Program-made: the position numbers and the translations under genes
Notes under the pieces: model-generated
What the model was told of the DNA's origin: nothing
Databases searched by the model: none
The model's input: the letters and a program-made list of their open reading frames with translations, nothing else
DNA from: Sporothrix humicola
Taxonomy: Eukaryota; Ascomycota; Sordariomycetes; Ophiostomatales; Ophiostomataceae
Direction of reading: 5' to 3'
DNA length: 64,000 bases
Assembly: GCA_021396245.1 (NCBI GenBank)
Contig: WNYE01000140.1
Coordinates: 1 to 64,000, forward strand
Shown here: piece after piece, positions 1-11,000 of the stretch
Position numbering within the stretch: the stretch's first letter is position 1
Layout of the letters: each line of letters starts with the position of its first letter

Positions 1-675
1 ATGGCCTTCTGTATGGCCTTTTGAATTTCTGAATGACATTTTCGCTGGCCTTCTGTATGGCCATTTGTATGGCCTTCTGTATGGCCTTTTATATGGCCTT
101 CTGAATGGCCTTTTGAATTTCTGAATGACATTTTCGCTGGCCTTCTGAATGGCCTTCTGTATGGCCTTTTGAATTTCTGAATGACATTTTCGCTGGCCTT
201 CTGTATGGCCATTTGTATGGCCTTCTGTATGGCCTTTTGAATTTCTGAATGACATTTTCGCTGGCCTTCTGTATGGCCTTTTGAATTTCTGAATGACATT
301 TTCGCTGGCCTTCTGTATAGCCTTCTGAATGGCCTTCTGAATTTCTGAATGACATTTTCGCTGGCCTTCTGGCTGGCCTTCTGTATGGCCTTCTGAATGG
401 CCTTCTGAATTTCTGAATGACATTTTCGCTGGCCTTCTGGCTGGCCATTTGTATGGCCTTCTGTATGGCCTTTTGAATTTCTGAATGACATTTTCGCTGG
501 CCTTCTGTATGGCCATTTGTATGGCCTTCTGTATGGCCTTTTGAATTTCTGAATGACATTTTCGCTGGCCTTCTGTATGGCCTTCTGAATGGCCTTCTGA
601 ATTTCTGAATGACATTTTCGCTGGCCTTCTGGCTGGCTTTTTGGCTGGCTTCTTGGCTGGCTTTTTGGCCTACAT
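1..675. repeat. compound minisatellite array, truncated by window start
   Basis: The stretch is built from 12-nt modules such as TATGGCCTTCTG and TATGGCCATTTG in variable number. These alternate with a nearly constant block of about 32 nt containing AATTTCTGAATGACATTTTC. After about 625 the array degenerates into CTGGCTTTTTGG-type modules and then stops near 675. The constant block is not a multiple of three, so the minus-strand translation cycles through three frames and still has no stop from 559 to 89. An open frame made only of repeats in rotating frames is better read as a non-coding minisatellite than as a gene. The left end lies outside the window. Confidence 0.93.
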
Positions 676-3146
676 GCCTAGCCTCCTCGCATAAAGCAAT
701 AGGCCAGGCTGTGGGGTGTGCTCCTAATAAAATTTCAGATCAAAATGGTCCATTGACACGGTGTCAGATTTGGTCAACCGTAGGCATGGTGCCTGCCCAA
801 AATCCTCTTTCGTCACGACAGAGACTACACATGCACGCTAGCACAGACGAAGAGGCAGTTGCAGCCCACGGAGTCGCGAGAAAAGAGACTTGCCGCCGTG
901 AATGTCTCATATGCAGTCATTTTGCAGGGAAGGAGCGCCTCTCACGCAGTTGACCATGCTGGAAGGACCCGAGGGGAAGGTTTTGTTGCCTTTTTTATTG
1001 ATTTTCGCGTCTCCTCGTCTCTACCTCTGTCTTCCTTCGTACCGGCGTCTGTCATGCATCGCAAAGAGAACACCGCCTCGACTGCCATGGAGCGTGCAGC
1101 TACAGATACTTGCAGCTGTTTAGCAGTTGGCGCTAGCTCTGCCGCCGACCGCTCCACGAAAATACCGACAGCACCGCACCAAGACTCCAACAGCCAACGA
1201 CATCCGGCGAATTTGAATCGAACAGGGGCAGAAGAAAAAGAAGAGCTCTCGGAAGGCGCAATGGGCCGTTTCGACACGCCAACGAATAAAACGGCCGCCA
1301 GTGCCGGCCTTTGCTTTTACGCCATGGCCTGACATATCCCGCGCCAATGCCCGCTAGCAATTCCTTCAGGGCGAGCTTCACAGAAATCGAATCAAAACAA
1401 AAATCAAAGCGAGAAACAAATCAAGGAAGCAAGAGATCGCCCGACGAGGCGAGGAGGTAGGGAGGCTGGGAGAGAGGAGAGAGCCTCGTTGACAGAATGT
1501 GATAGGGCGGGCCGCTTGGAGGCCACAGCGTTTCTTGGTGATATTGCAATCATTTTGCGATTTGGCCCACTACCTCTTCTTCCTTCCTGTCTGTCCAGTC
1601 ACTAACACCAAATTGCATCACCAGACCTCTGTTGGCCATGGATCCCCGCCCCTGTCATCCCAGGGCCAGGCCTCGACCACGTTGCGGGGCAGGCAATGTC
1701 GTTGTAATACGGAGTACTGAAGCACTGAATATGGAGTGTTGGGCCGTTGCTGCATCGAGCGCTTGGGCAGGACCCCGGACAGACCACGGCTGGGTAAAGT
1801 GAAAGTGGCACTTTACCGCAACTGCACAGAGGTTCTAGAAGAGGTGTGGCTGGGATGACACGAGAAGAGCAAGAGAAAGAAGAAGCTTATGAAAATAGAA
1901 AGAAGAAAGAAAGAAAGAAAAAATGAGAAAAGGAGAAAAAAGACTCCAGAAAGAGACAGGGGGGATGATGAGCGGTGAGAACTGAGAAAGATGAAAGAGA
2001 TGACGGAGGTGACAGACACGGCAACGATCTCGGCGGCGCACGACTCGAAATCACGCTAGCCATGGCACCCAAGAGCTTCCACGCATATCTTCCCGTATTT
2101 CACAGGACCTTTCACCGTCCATTGTCCACATGTCTTCCATGGAAAGTCGAGAAGAAGACTAGAAGAACTGAGAGAACAACGGCGCACGGATGCTGCAGCA
2201 TGTGCAGTCGCAGAGAACAAGGCAGCAGAGTGCCACTCCTTACCTCTTTCTCTTTTTCGCTTTATCTCTGGTCCGAACCTTACCTGTATTCTACTGACTG
2301 CTTTGTCTGCTTTTGTATTGGCTCGTGGCTTGATCGAGGCAAGCTTGGAATCTTGCACTCCCGCAATCTCGGGGATGTCCTCGTCAGCAGCCCGCTGCGC
2401 TGGACTCACCAAAGAACAGGGGTCTAGCCTCTCAAGATTCTGACAGTCGTTGAGATACTAGACAGATTGGGCTCCGCCTGGCGATACTTGAATTGGGCTA
2501 CAGTGGCATCGCAGCAATCCACGGTCATACACAGTAGATCTCCTTGACTTGCGTTGTCTTGACAAACAAATACCGCCGATATCACCGATACGAATACGGA
2601 CTTTGAGGGTAATAATACAGCACATATATTCCATCACCTCGGCTCGAGCCTCCCGTTTCTGGGCCTGGCCGTGATGGAAACGCACGAAAGCGATGAACGA
2701 AGAGGGAAAGAGAAGAAAAGAAACAGAAATGTGTGTGCTAGCAGGCATCCTGGATGCAATGAATGGAGGGCTGGGTCTTGCGGTGTGCAAAACAAGATGG
2801 AGGGTAGCCGACAAACGATGGTGACTGGCCACAAAATACCACAAGAAGGCACGAGTATCAGCCCGTGTAAGTCATACGCAGTGATCCTTCCACGCTCTCG
2901 AAACATGTTCACCGGTCGTTGGGCCTGCACCACACCACCATTTGTTAGCTGCTGCGCCTAGGCACATGGCAATGGCGAAGCTTCGGCTGGGTTCGGCCGT
3001 TTGACTGTTTCAACCCTCTTTACTAAATTCAAGCCGCATTTTATTCCTAACTTTCTCGCTTTCGTTTAATGATATTGCTCAAGAATATTCCGGCTCAGAA
3101 TCTATGATCATTCATCAAGATACCTGAAGCCGGCCAGCCTGGTTTA
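676..3146. other. intergenic, no gene seen
   Basis: Only short, overlapping frames on both strands, with no recognisable domain and no splice-supported gene. It has a purine-rich patch near 1860-1960 and a GAGTACTCCGTA-type motif near 1710. The longest frames (for example 1975-2427 +) are low-complexity and do not resemble any family I know. Confidence 0.5.
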
Positions 3147-4003
3147 TCAGCCTTCCCTTGATTTTCTCACAGAAAAGACTTTGGTCGTACTGCTGGTTAG
3201 ACCATACGATTCCTGTAGACATGATCGCCATTCTCCCAGGTTCTCACTGCACGTGTCAGCAGGGAAAAGTTGAACCACGTCCATGGTACCGCACTCCATC
3301 ATGATATGCCCCTCAAAGTCTGCAACCGAGCGAACTTCTGCACCAAAAGAATTATCGGCCAAGGAGCACCAGGCCTGCCATGAGTCTTCGGCCTCGTATT
3401 TCGTGAATCCTGCATATGAGAGAGTAACTTCGGAATTGAGATATCAGGGCAAACATCGAACTGCTCTGCGTTCCCCCTATTAGCATTGCTATGCAGCCTT
3501 ATCTGAGAGAACGTGGGGCCCAGACAGGTAGACGTACTCATCGTTGTTTGCGTGGCTCCCGGTCATGCGAGGGTTGACATGAGTCCAGCCAATCGTCGTC
3601 GAAATCGCCATCCCTAGATCTTGGAGGCTTTTAAGATCACCCGGTGAGAGTAGGGGGTCACCCTCATACATTGTTAGAGTTGTAAGGATGCAACAAGAGG
3701 ATCAGACGAGTCTAAGGGGGCATCAGGGCGAAATAAATGACCTGGTCGCACTTGGGGTATGGTGTAGATGTTTGCATGACGCTGGAAGAAAGGTGCAAGA
3801 GTGGACGTACCATGGCCGGATACAATAAGACGTGACAAGTCTGGAGCGAAAGAGATCGACAAGAGCTTTCAAGAACAGGCAGGAACAGAGCCGATCAATA
3901 AAAGCAACATCCACAATCTTGAGCAGTTGCCATGTTGGCTGGTAAATAATACACCCATCGCACCTTCCCGATCTCGAGAATATCAAAGTAGTCCAGACAC
4001 ATG
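3147..4003 (-). pseudogene. possible decayed or multi-exon gene, function unknown
   Basis: Three consecutive minus-strand frames (3862-3674, 3671-3489, about 3430-3147) read like ordinary protein. They contain mixed-composition segments such as GHGTSTLAPFFQRHANIY, GWTHVNPRMTGSHANNDEY and KYEAEDSWQAWCSLADNS. Each ends in a stop, and the frames do not join by convincing introns. The donors between them (GTTGCA, GTTCTC) are poor, although CATATGCAG near 3411 would be a fair acceptor. I do not recognise the family. Either this is a relic broken by frameshifts and stops, or a gene whose splicing I could not resolve, or chance. The nearest gene is the zinc transporter, also on the minus strand, immediately upstream. 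Confidence 0.28.
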
Positions 4004-4235
4004 ATCCTTTCTAACCACCAGAAATGTAGTTGATACAGCTGTTTATTCCTAGACAGATTCATTTTTTGTGTTAAATGATTCTTTTAAGATATTCTTAAGA
4101 TACGGACATTACAGAATCCAGCAAGCTCTCTCTTTCCTCCATAGACTCATGTTGTGATAATCCAGCACTAAACACCTTTCTTACTCATCCCGAGTTTCTT
4201 TTCAGCCACGACCACGCTCTCAATCCATCTCTTTG

Positions 4236-5876
4236 CTACTTACAGCACATGAGATTCTCGCAGAGCGTGCCGCACGGGATCTGGCAGCCGCCCGCCTCGG
4301 CCCGCCTCCTACGGATGACCGAGACTGCATTCGACGGGCGTCTCCGAGCAGCGTCACTGCTTGTGCTGGCGTTGTTGTTGTCGTTTGTGTTGTCAGAATC
4401 TGCTTCAATTCCGTCCTCATGGATGCTGTTGCTGCCTCCGGCGGCTGGTCCTGCAACGTTTCCTCCAGCCTCATCGTCTCTAGAAGAAACAACAGCAATC
4501 TTGGACAAGGTTAGGTCGGCACTGCCAGGATGGGCTTCGACAGCACTTGCAACAGCAACAGCGCCGGCTCCACCATAGCCATCGCCCGCCAGTGACACCT
4601 GCGACGAGTACGACAGCTCCGGCTGCAGGGTTGCCGAGTGCACGCCGTACGCATGCAGACACTCGCTGACTGTGCGCGCCTTTTCCATGAAACTCGACAC
4701 CGTCTGGTCCGAGACGACAACATGGGCCGAGGCAATCGCTTTCTTCTGGTCCAGCCGCCAGATGTGGAGTTCGTGGACGGACTCGATGCCTGGGATCTTT
4801 TCGAGGTCGTGTTTGACATCCTTGATGTCGACACCACGAGGCGCGCTCTCGAGCAGAATGGTGCCGCTATTCTTGACAAGAGGGATGGACGACAGCAGGA
4901 TCATAATAGCAATACCCATACTGACGCCCGGGTCGGCGTAGTAGCGGCCTGGATAGTGCGTCTTCCAGATGATGACAGCTGCAATAATCACGCCGATATT
5001 GTTGATAGCGTCGCCCAAGGCGTGGATCATGGCACCCAGCATGTTGAGATCACGGCCGGAACCCTTGGTCTGGACATTCAGGTGGCGGTGCTCGGCGTGC
5101 GACGTGTGCAGCTGGTCGTTGTCGTCAACATGGACGTGGTCATGCCCCGACTCTTCGTTGGGGGCATGACTGCGGCCATGGCCGCCGCCGTCGCCATGGT
5201 CGTGTTCATGCAAAAAGACGGCCGAAATGACATTGAGACCGAAGCCAATACAGCCCATGATAAGAACAAGCTTGGGGTTTTCGACCTCTGAATACTGTGA
5301 GTAGACTGGATTGTATGGAAGAACAAGTCAGGCAAGAAGGGGCCAACTTACTCTGGAGCGTAATGAACCGCTCGATGGACTGGAGGAAAATGCTGACGCC
5401 GAGGGCGAGAAGGAAGACGCCATTGAAAAAGGCACCAAGGAGGCGGGCACGCTGCCAGCCAAAGGACAAGTCTTGCGGGAAGTCTGACCGTTCCGATATC
5501 TGATCTATTGGTTAGCGGTGTTGGCGAAACGTCCTTCTTCCAAGGCTTAACTTACAACGATAGCAACCAGCGCGACAATGAATCCAATCAGGTCATTCAT
5601 CTACATGGCTGTCAGTGGACTAGGCATATGGCGTGGGACGGCAGGATCAAGACCTACATAATGGAAGGCGTCGGCGAGTAGGGCCAAGGATTTGGTCATG
5701 AAAGCAACTGGAAGGTAGAACAAAAGGTTAGAAGAAGTCAAGATGCCAAGAGGGCTGTAAGAGAGTAAGAGACAGGGGTGCATGTACATACCGACGATCT
5801 CAGCGACAAAGAAGGAGAACGAGATCACAATCGTCGCCATAAGACGCTTCTTGGGCGTGAGCGTGAAGAAGCCCAT
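4236..5876 (-). CDS. zinc transporter, cation diffusion facilitator family (ZRC1/COT1-like)
   Basis: It should move Zn2+ (possibly Co2+/Cd2+) from the cytosol into the vacuole in exchange for protons. I assemble five exons: 5876-5792, 5707-5658, 5600-5556, 5499-5352 and 5287-4236, with GT-AG introns, giving 459 residues. The start ATG at 5876 begins MGFFTLTPKKRLMATIV, typical of the family. TM2 carries SLALLADAFHYMNDLIGF and TM5 carries HALGDAINNIGV; each has the His-x3-Asp zinc-site pattern. A His-rich cytosolic loop lies between TM4 and TM5 (His/Asp cluster at about 5230-5080), and the C-terminal dimerisation domain has the hallmark HELHIWRL near 4770. The tail after about residue 380 is low-complexity and specific to this gene. 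The start faces IML1 across 2.1 kb. Family assignment is firm; ion specificity and vacuolar location are inferred from homology. Confidence 0.92.
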
Positions 5877-8030
5877 GGTTGCGGATGTCGAATGCGTTTG
5901 AGTGAGGCTGAAAAATAATTGAAAAAGGAGAAGCGTGTTTGTGGTGATGCGGTTGTGAAAAGAAAAGGAAAGAAGTGCGAAAAGAGTTGATGTTAAAAGA
6001 GGAAAGTGGACCCCTGTGGTACAAGTGACGGAAAGGGAAGGAACAGGGAAGGTGAGCAAAGAGACAAGGACTCAATACAATGAACTCAGTGCGCAAAACG
6101 TGTGGGAGAGGTTTGTGTAGGAAAGAACAATCGGATCAACGATGAATGTAAAAAGGTGAAAGAGAAACAATGCCCGACGCCGGCTCCAAACGTGAATCAC
6201 GGGCGATCGATCGCACTCGGCTGATTGGCCAGCCGGACTCGGGGCAGGAGCGGAAAAGCAAGGAGATGTGTGTGACAGGAAGGTACGACCAGTGGCAGTT
6301 GCAGAAGCGTGGTAGTATTGGCGGTTGAGGAAGGAACTGGGAAAGGGGAGAACGAGGATATTTAAGCTTTTGCCTTTTTGCTTGATGTTCAAGAGAAGGA
6401 AGAAATGAAATAGACGACGGCGACAACGAAACAACGAATCCGAACATCACACGCTGCGAGAGTCGAAATGGAGAGTACAGGATACAAGGGTATATGAAAT
6501 AGACACAAAAGTCACAAATACACGACTCACAAATACGGCAAACATTGCTCGACCTGCCCGATGCGGAGAATCTAAAAAGCTGAAAGCCGAACTCGATTTG
6601 ACTCGACGTTGCGCCAGAGTTGTGTTGTTCTGTGGTTCTCCGGTGTGCTGGCGTCACTGGGGGCCACACTACGCTGGTTGGCTGCCGCCTGGCACGTTTT
6701 GGAAGGCCGGCGAACGCGATCCGAACTCTGTCATGTCGTCAGTGTCGTCGGTTTAGAACTAGTTTCTACTGTGTAGGTTTTAGTCTTTTGTCTTCTAGCC
6801 TTTTGCCACGGACGCGGCCCCGGACATTGCGGCGGATCGACCACTAGGCTGCCACATTCTGTGTTTCTGGAGCCAGTCTCGAGCTTTTTCGGCGTGCTTT
6901 CAACATCCTTCCAACGGTCTTTGTGACGGTTTTTCCATTTCCACGAGTTATTTTATTCAAACCGAACTGGAACAACTCGAGGATTTGCCCTATAAATCCA
7001 GAATTACGAAATTGCGTTCCAATTCCAAAATCGTATCAATGCCTGCGTCACGGTACGGAGATACAGCGACCTGCAGCAATTTGGTAATCAGTTTCTGTCT
7101 TCTTTCTTCTTTTTCCTCTCATTTTTTGTCTGTGTAGAGTATACAATACGCACATAGACTGACCAGATCGTTCTTGGCACGCCTCTGTACTCTGTACATC
7201 AAGGCACACACAATCAAGACGCAATTTGCAAGTATGAAAATATAAAGAGAGAGGGGGAAAAAAAGAACAAACAGAATCTGATCTCGCTTTCACCTGAGAC
7301 GGCCTCGGCTGCGAGGATCGCTCATCGTTCGTCCGACCGTTGCTTGTCCGTCGGACCTGTGTATTTGTGGACCTTGTGCTCTTTCTGTGCCATCATAGAT
7401 GGCTCTGTCCGCCGTGCTCTCTTATGCTCTTCTCTTTTATGTCATTTGTCTTCTTCCATTTGTTGTGTCTCGAAGTCTCGTGGAACATTTTTGGGTCGGA
7501 GATTTCTAGCAGGATTCTTGGCTGTTGGTCGCACAAGACAGGCCTGCCATGTCAGCGGGACAGAATAAGCATGGTATTGCCGCAAAAGAAAAGAAAAGAA
7601 AAAGAAGAAGAAAAAAAACCACTGACAGGTCAAATTGTAGGCTTTGATTTGTCTTGTAGATTTCTGAAATGCTTGTAAGAGATGTGATGCATTGAGAGCT
7701 GTCCTAATTAGGAAGGCGGTGTGAGCACTTGTCCAATAACCCGCCCTGGTCCTTCCTGTTCCTACATTCTGCCGCTATAACGCACCTGCTGCCCCCTTCA
7801 ACAACAACAAGCTCCGGTTCCATTGCAAGCTTCATTTCCAGCTCCCTGCTCACAATCTCGACCATTCCATCCAACGCCGGCCCAACACACACACCCTTCC
7901 CCCCCCCCCTCCCCCCACCACGCGACACATTGGGGGGCGACGCATACGATGCCGGCAGCGTACACCCGTTCCCGCTGCCGATGACGTCCCGATCGCATCT
8001 TAGCCCGCAGCCGACGCCGCGAATCGTCCA
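5877..8030. promoter_or_regulatory. divergent intergenic region between zinc transporter and IML1
   Basis: This 2.15 kb must hold both promoters and leaders. The minus-strand side (5877-6130) is pyrimidine-rich in the direction of the zinc transporter. The IML1 side ends in a CT/CA-rich leader with a run of 11 C at 7899-7909. No other gene seen; the short frames are unsupported. Confidence 0.5.
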
Positions 8031-11000
8031 ATGTCTCGAAACGGATTCTCGCCGGCGCATTCGCGCAAGACGGGCCCGCCACGGTGGGCCTCGCACCTGC
8101 GCCAATTCAGCCTCAACAGTGCCGAGTCTGGGCCCGCTGATGCCTCGTTAGGCGGTGATCCCGGCCCGTCGTCGACCGGTAGCCCGACACCAGCCCACTC
8201 TTCGCAATATCCTCCTCCTCACCAACATCAGCAACATCACTTTCATTCAAACACACACCCTTCCTCCTCGACACCGCCACGCGCTCGCTCACCCGACACA
8301 ATGTCCAGCAACTCCACGATCCGCGAGGCCAACTTTGCCAAAGCCCCGCTGCCCGTCTTTGAACGAACGTGCACGGTCACAGTCAACGAGTCTTTTGCAC
8401 GTGATGAAGTCCTCATGAACCTCGACCACTTTGACGACGGCGTGCAGCCGGGCCAGCTGATGGCTATTGATGTGCTTCCCGACCAGCGGCCCGGGTTTGG
8501 CACCACGGGCAATGCCAGCAGTGGCAACACCAGCAACAATAATACACTTCGACGACCCAATGCACCAGCAGCAACAGGTCGAAAAGACGATTTGGGAGGG
8601 GCCACAGGAGGTACACCGGCAGGAAATAGCGGCAATGCGCAAGACAGCACAGGCTCCGGAAGCAATGGGGCTGCCGGCGGCCAATCTGATGGCGATCTGG
8701 ACACTGGACGCCGTTATCTGTTCATCGTCAAGGATATGCCCAAAGAGCTCAAGGCCCGCCATCCTACCGTCGAGATCTACGTTGCCAAACGTGTTGCCGA
8801 TGCCTTTTGCATGAAAAAGGGCTCGACTGTGCTTTTGACACCTGTTGACGCCAGCAACCCAGCTATTGAGGCCTCGCACGTGGAACTCGTCTTCAAAGAC
8901 CAGTATCTGTCCCGCGCCGACATGTGGCGGTTGACTGTGTCCGAACTCGCCGAACGCACAATCTACCGAGGCCAGATGGTCTTGTTCATGAGCACCATCA
9001 AGGCCCAGGTCACCCACGTCTTTGTTGAGGGAAAACGCGTGCAGTCTGCCTTCTTCGGCAAGAATACGCGGCCCATCTTCCGGAGCGAGTCTGCCCGCTT
9101 TGTGCTCTTTATTCAAATGGCCCGCGAGATGTGGGACTTTGACTCGGACTGCTCCGGTGAGATTCTGTTCAGCAAGGTTGTCAATGGCCTGCTGCCCACG
9201 CTCTTTAAGAAATGGGCCGCCCGCAAGGTAAAGCATCTCGTGACAATCGTGCTCTTTGCGCGCGTCGAGTACGACACCGGCCTAGCCGTGGACTTGTCCG
9301 AGGCTTCGGTCCAGCACGACTACTACACCGGTGTGCAGTCATCCGGAAATCGCCGCCCTTACAAAGATTTCTACCGCGTCGTCGTCAGCGAAATGTCCAG
9401 CGGCGAATGGACCCGCATCCTGTACCAGCTCAAGCGCGAGTTCAACCTGTTCCGCCGCGATATAAGCCTGCACCATCTCGCCCACTTACGGCCTGACACA
9501 GCTGCATCTCTTCCGGGAGCATCCATCTCCGAAGAGTCTGCGACTGGCGGCCTCGGCGGTATTGGCGATACAACTGGCGAGGCAGGCAAAAAGCAACCAT
9601 TCAACCAGAAACAGCAGCATATCCAAGCCGAATCGTCTTCTGCCATGTACGGCAATGTTCTCGAGGCCGTAAACATGGCCTCTACTCTCTTTTCCCACGA
9701 CTACGTCGACCGCGACCTCATGCGCACGGGTATTTCCGTCGTCGTCATTACTCCTGGATCTGGCGTCTTTGAAGTCGAATACGATGCTCTTCGCCGCACC
9801 ACAGAAGCTCTCGTTGGCAATGGTATCGGCATTGACCTCATCTGCATCCCCAAAGTCCCTCTCCACTACGCACCGCTCTTCCGCTTCCGCCATCCACACC
9901 ACCTTGATCGCGACTTTGTCAAGTCCCGCACATACAGCAGCAATAGCCAGGCTAATAGCCAGGGTAATAGCCAAGGCAACAGTCACGGCCACAGCCAGAG
10001 CCACTCCAAGAGCATTGGCGCCCATTTTGCACACATGAGTACCAGCACTCCTAAGCAGATGACGCCGCTTTATGGAAGCTACACAAGCGTCGGCGGCCAC
10101 TCAATGTCACCAAGGAAGGGCGCAGGTGTCCACTCTAGCTCTAGAGACACGCCGCAGCAGCGCACGTTTGAAGCCATGGGCGCCGATCGGTTCAACGAGA
10201 GTTGGTTCTACGCCCTGCCACAGTGGCTGCATGTTTCTTACTGGGCCAGCGAGCCCAACGAGCTACTTATGCGCCAGGGTGTACCGTTGCCACCGCTTGC
10301 TCTCGAGGGGACTCGCCCAGGCAGGCATCTCGAGGAATTTGCTGTCCGTTGCCGCATGTACGATCTTCAGATGCGTGGTGTGCTTGAGACAAACGAGATC
10401 GAGACCACTCCGTTACACGCCGACCCGCTCTTCCCTCGCACTGCTTTCAAGGCTTCGTCCGACTCGTTGTCGAACTCGCCCGTCGAACATGGCGGCGTCC
10501 TCGTCATCCAGAACAAGCTCGCCGCCAACGTCCTATTCGACCAGGTTTATGGCTTCCAAAAGTTTGCCGCCGACAAGCTGGCCAAGCAGAACAGCAAATC
10601 CCTCTGGAAGCAGCTGCAAGAGTATGATGGTACACGCCAGAAACTGCCCACGCGTCGACACAATCAGCAGTCTGGCGGCGGCAATAACAGCAGCAGCCAC
10701 AAGCGAGGAGAATTGGACGACGGCTCGGCGCCGCTTTCCAGCTCGGCATTGACTCTGACAGGGCCCAGCACTTTGCGCAAGCAACACTTCCTTGGAGACC
10801 GAGGTGGCAGCACTACCGCCAGCAGCTCTACATATGCTGATCGCCGGTCGTCAACAGCCAGTTTCATGTCTACAGCCGGCGGCGCCAGCAGCCACACTAC
10901 GGCGTCTGCGTCCACATCCAGCCATCGGCCAGTTTCTTCCTCCACGGCAGCGCCAACGCCAGGAAGCTCTGCACTCTTGTCGAGCCGCGGCCTCGACTAC

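Noticed and set aside
89..559. 156-codon minus-strand open frame in the minisatellite
   Set aside because: It consists only of repeat units read in rotating frames, has no domain, and is open merely because the repeat lacks stops.
1..675. CRISPR-like alternation of constant block and variable modules
   Set aside because: The modules between constant blocks are themselves repeats, not unique spacers; there are no cas genes and the genome is eukaryotic.
1975..2427. 150-codon frame left of the zinc transporter
   Set aside because: Low-complexity, overlapped by an equally long antisense frame, no family resemblance.
4638..5291. 217-codon plus-strand frame opposite the zinc transporter
   Set aside because: A shadow of the His/Asp-rich coding region; no domain.
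8289..9236. 315-codon frame antisense to IML1
   Set aside because: The opposite strand encodes conserved IML1 sequence; no recognisable family on this strand.
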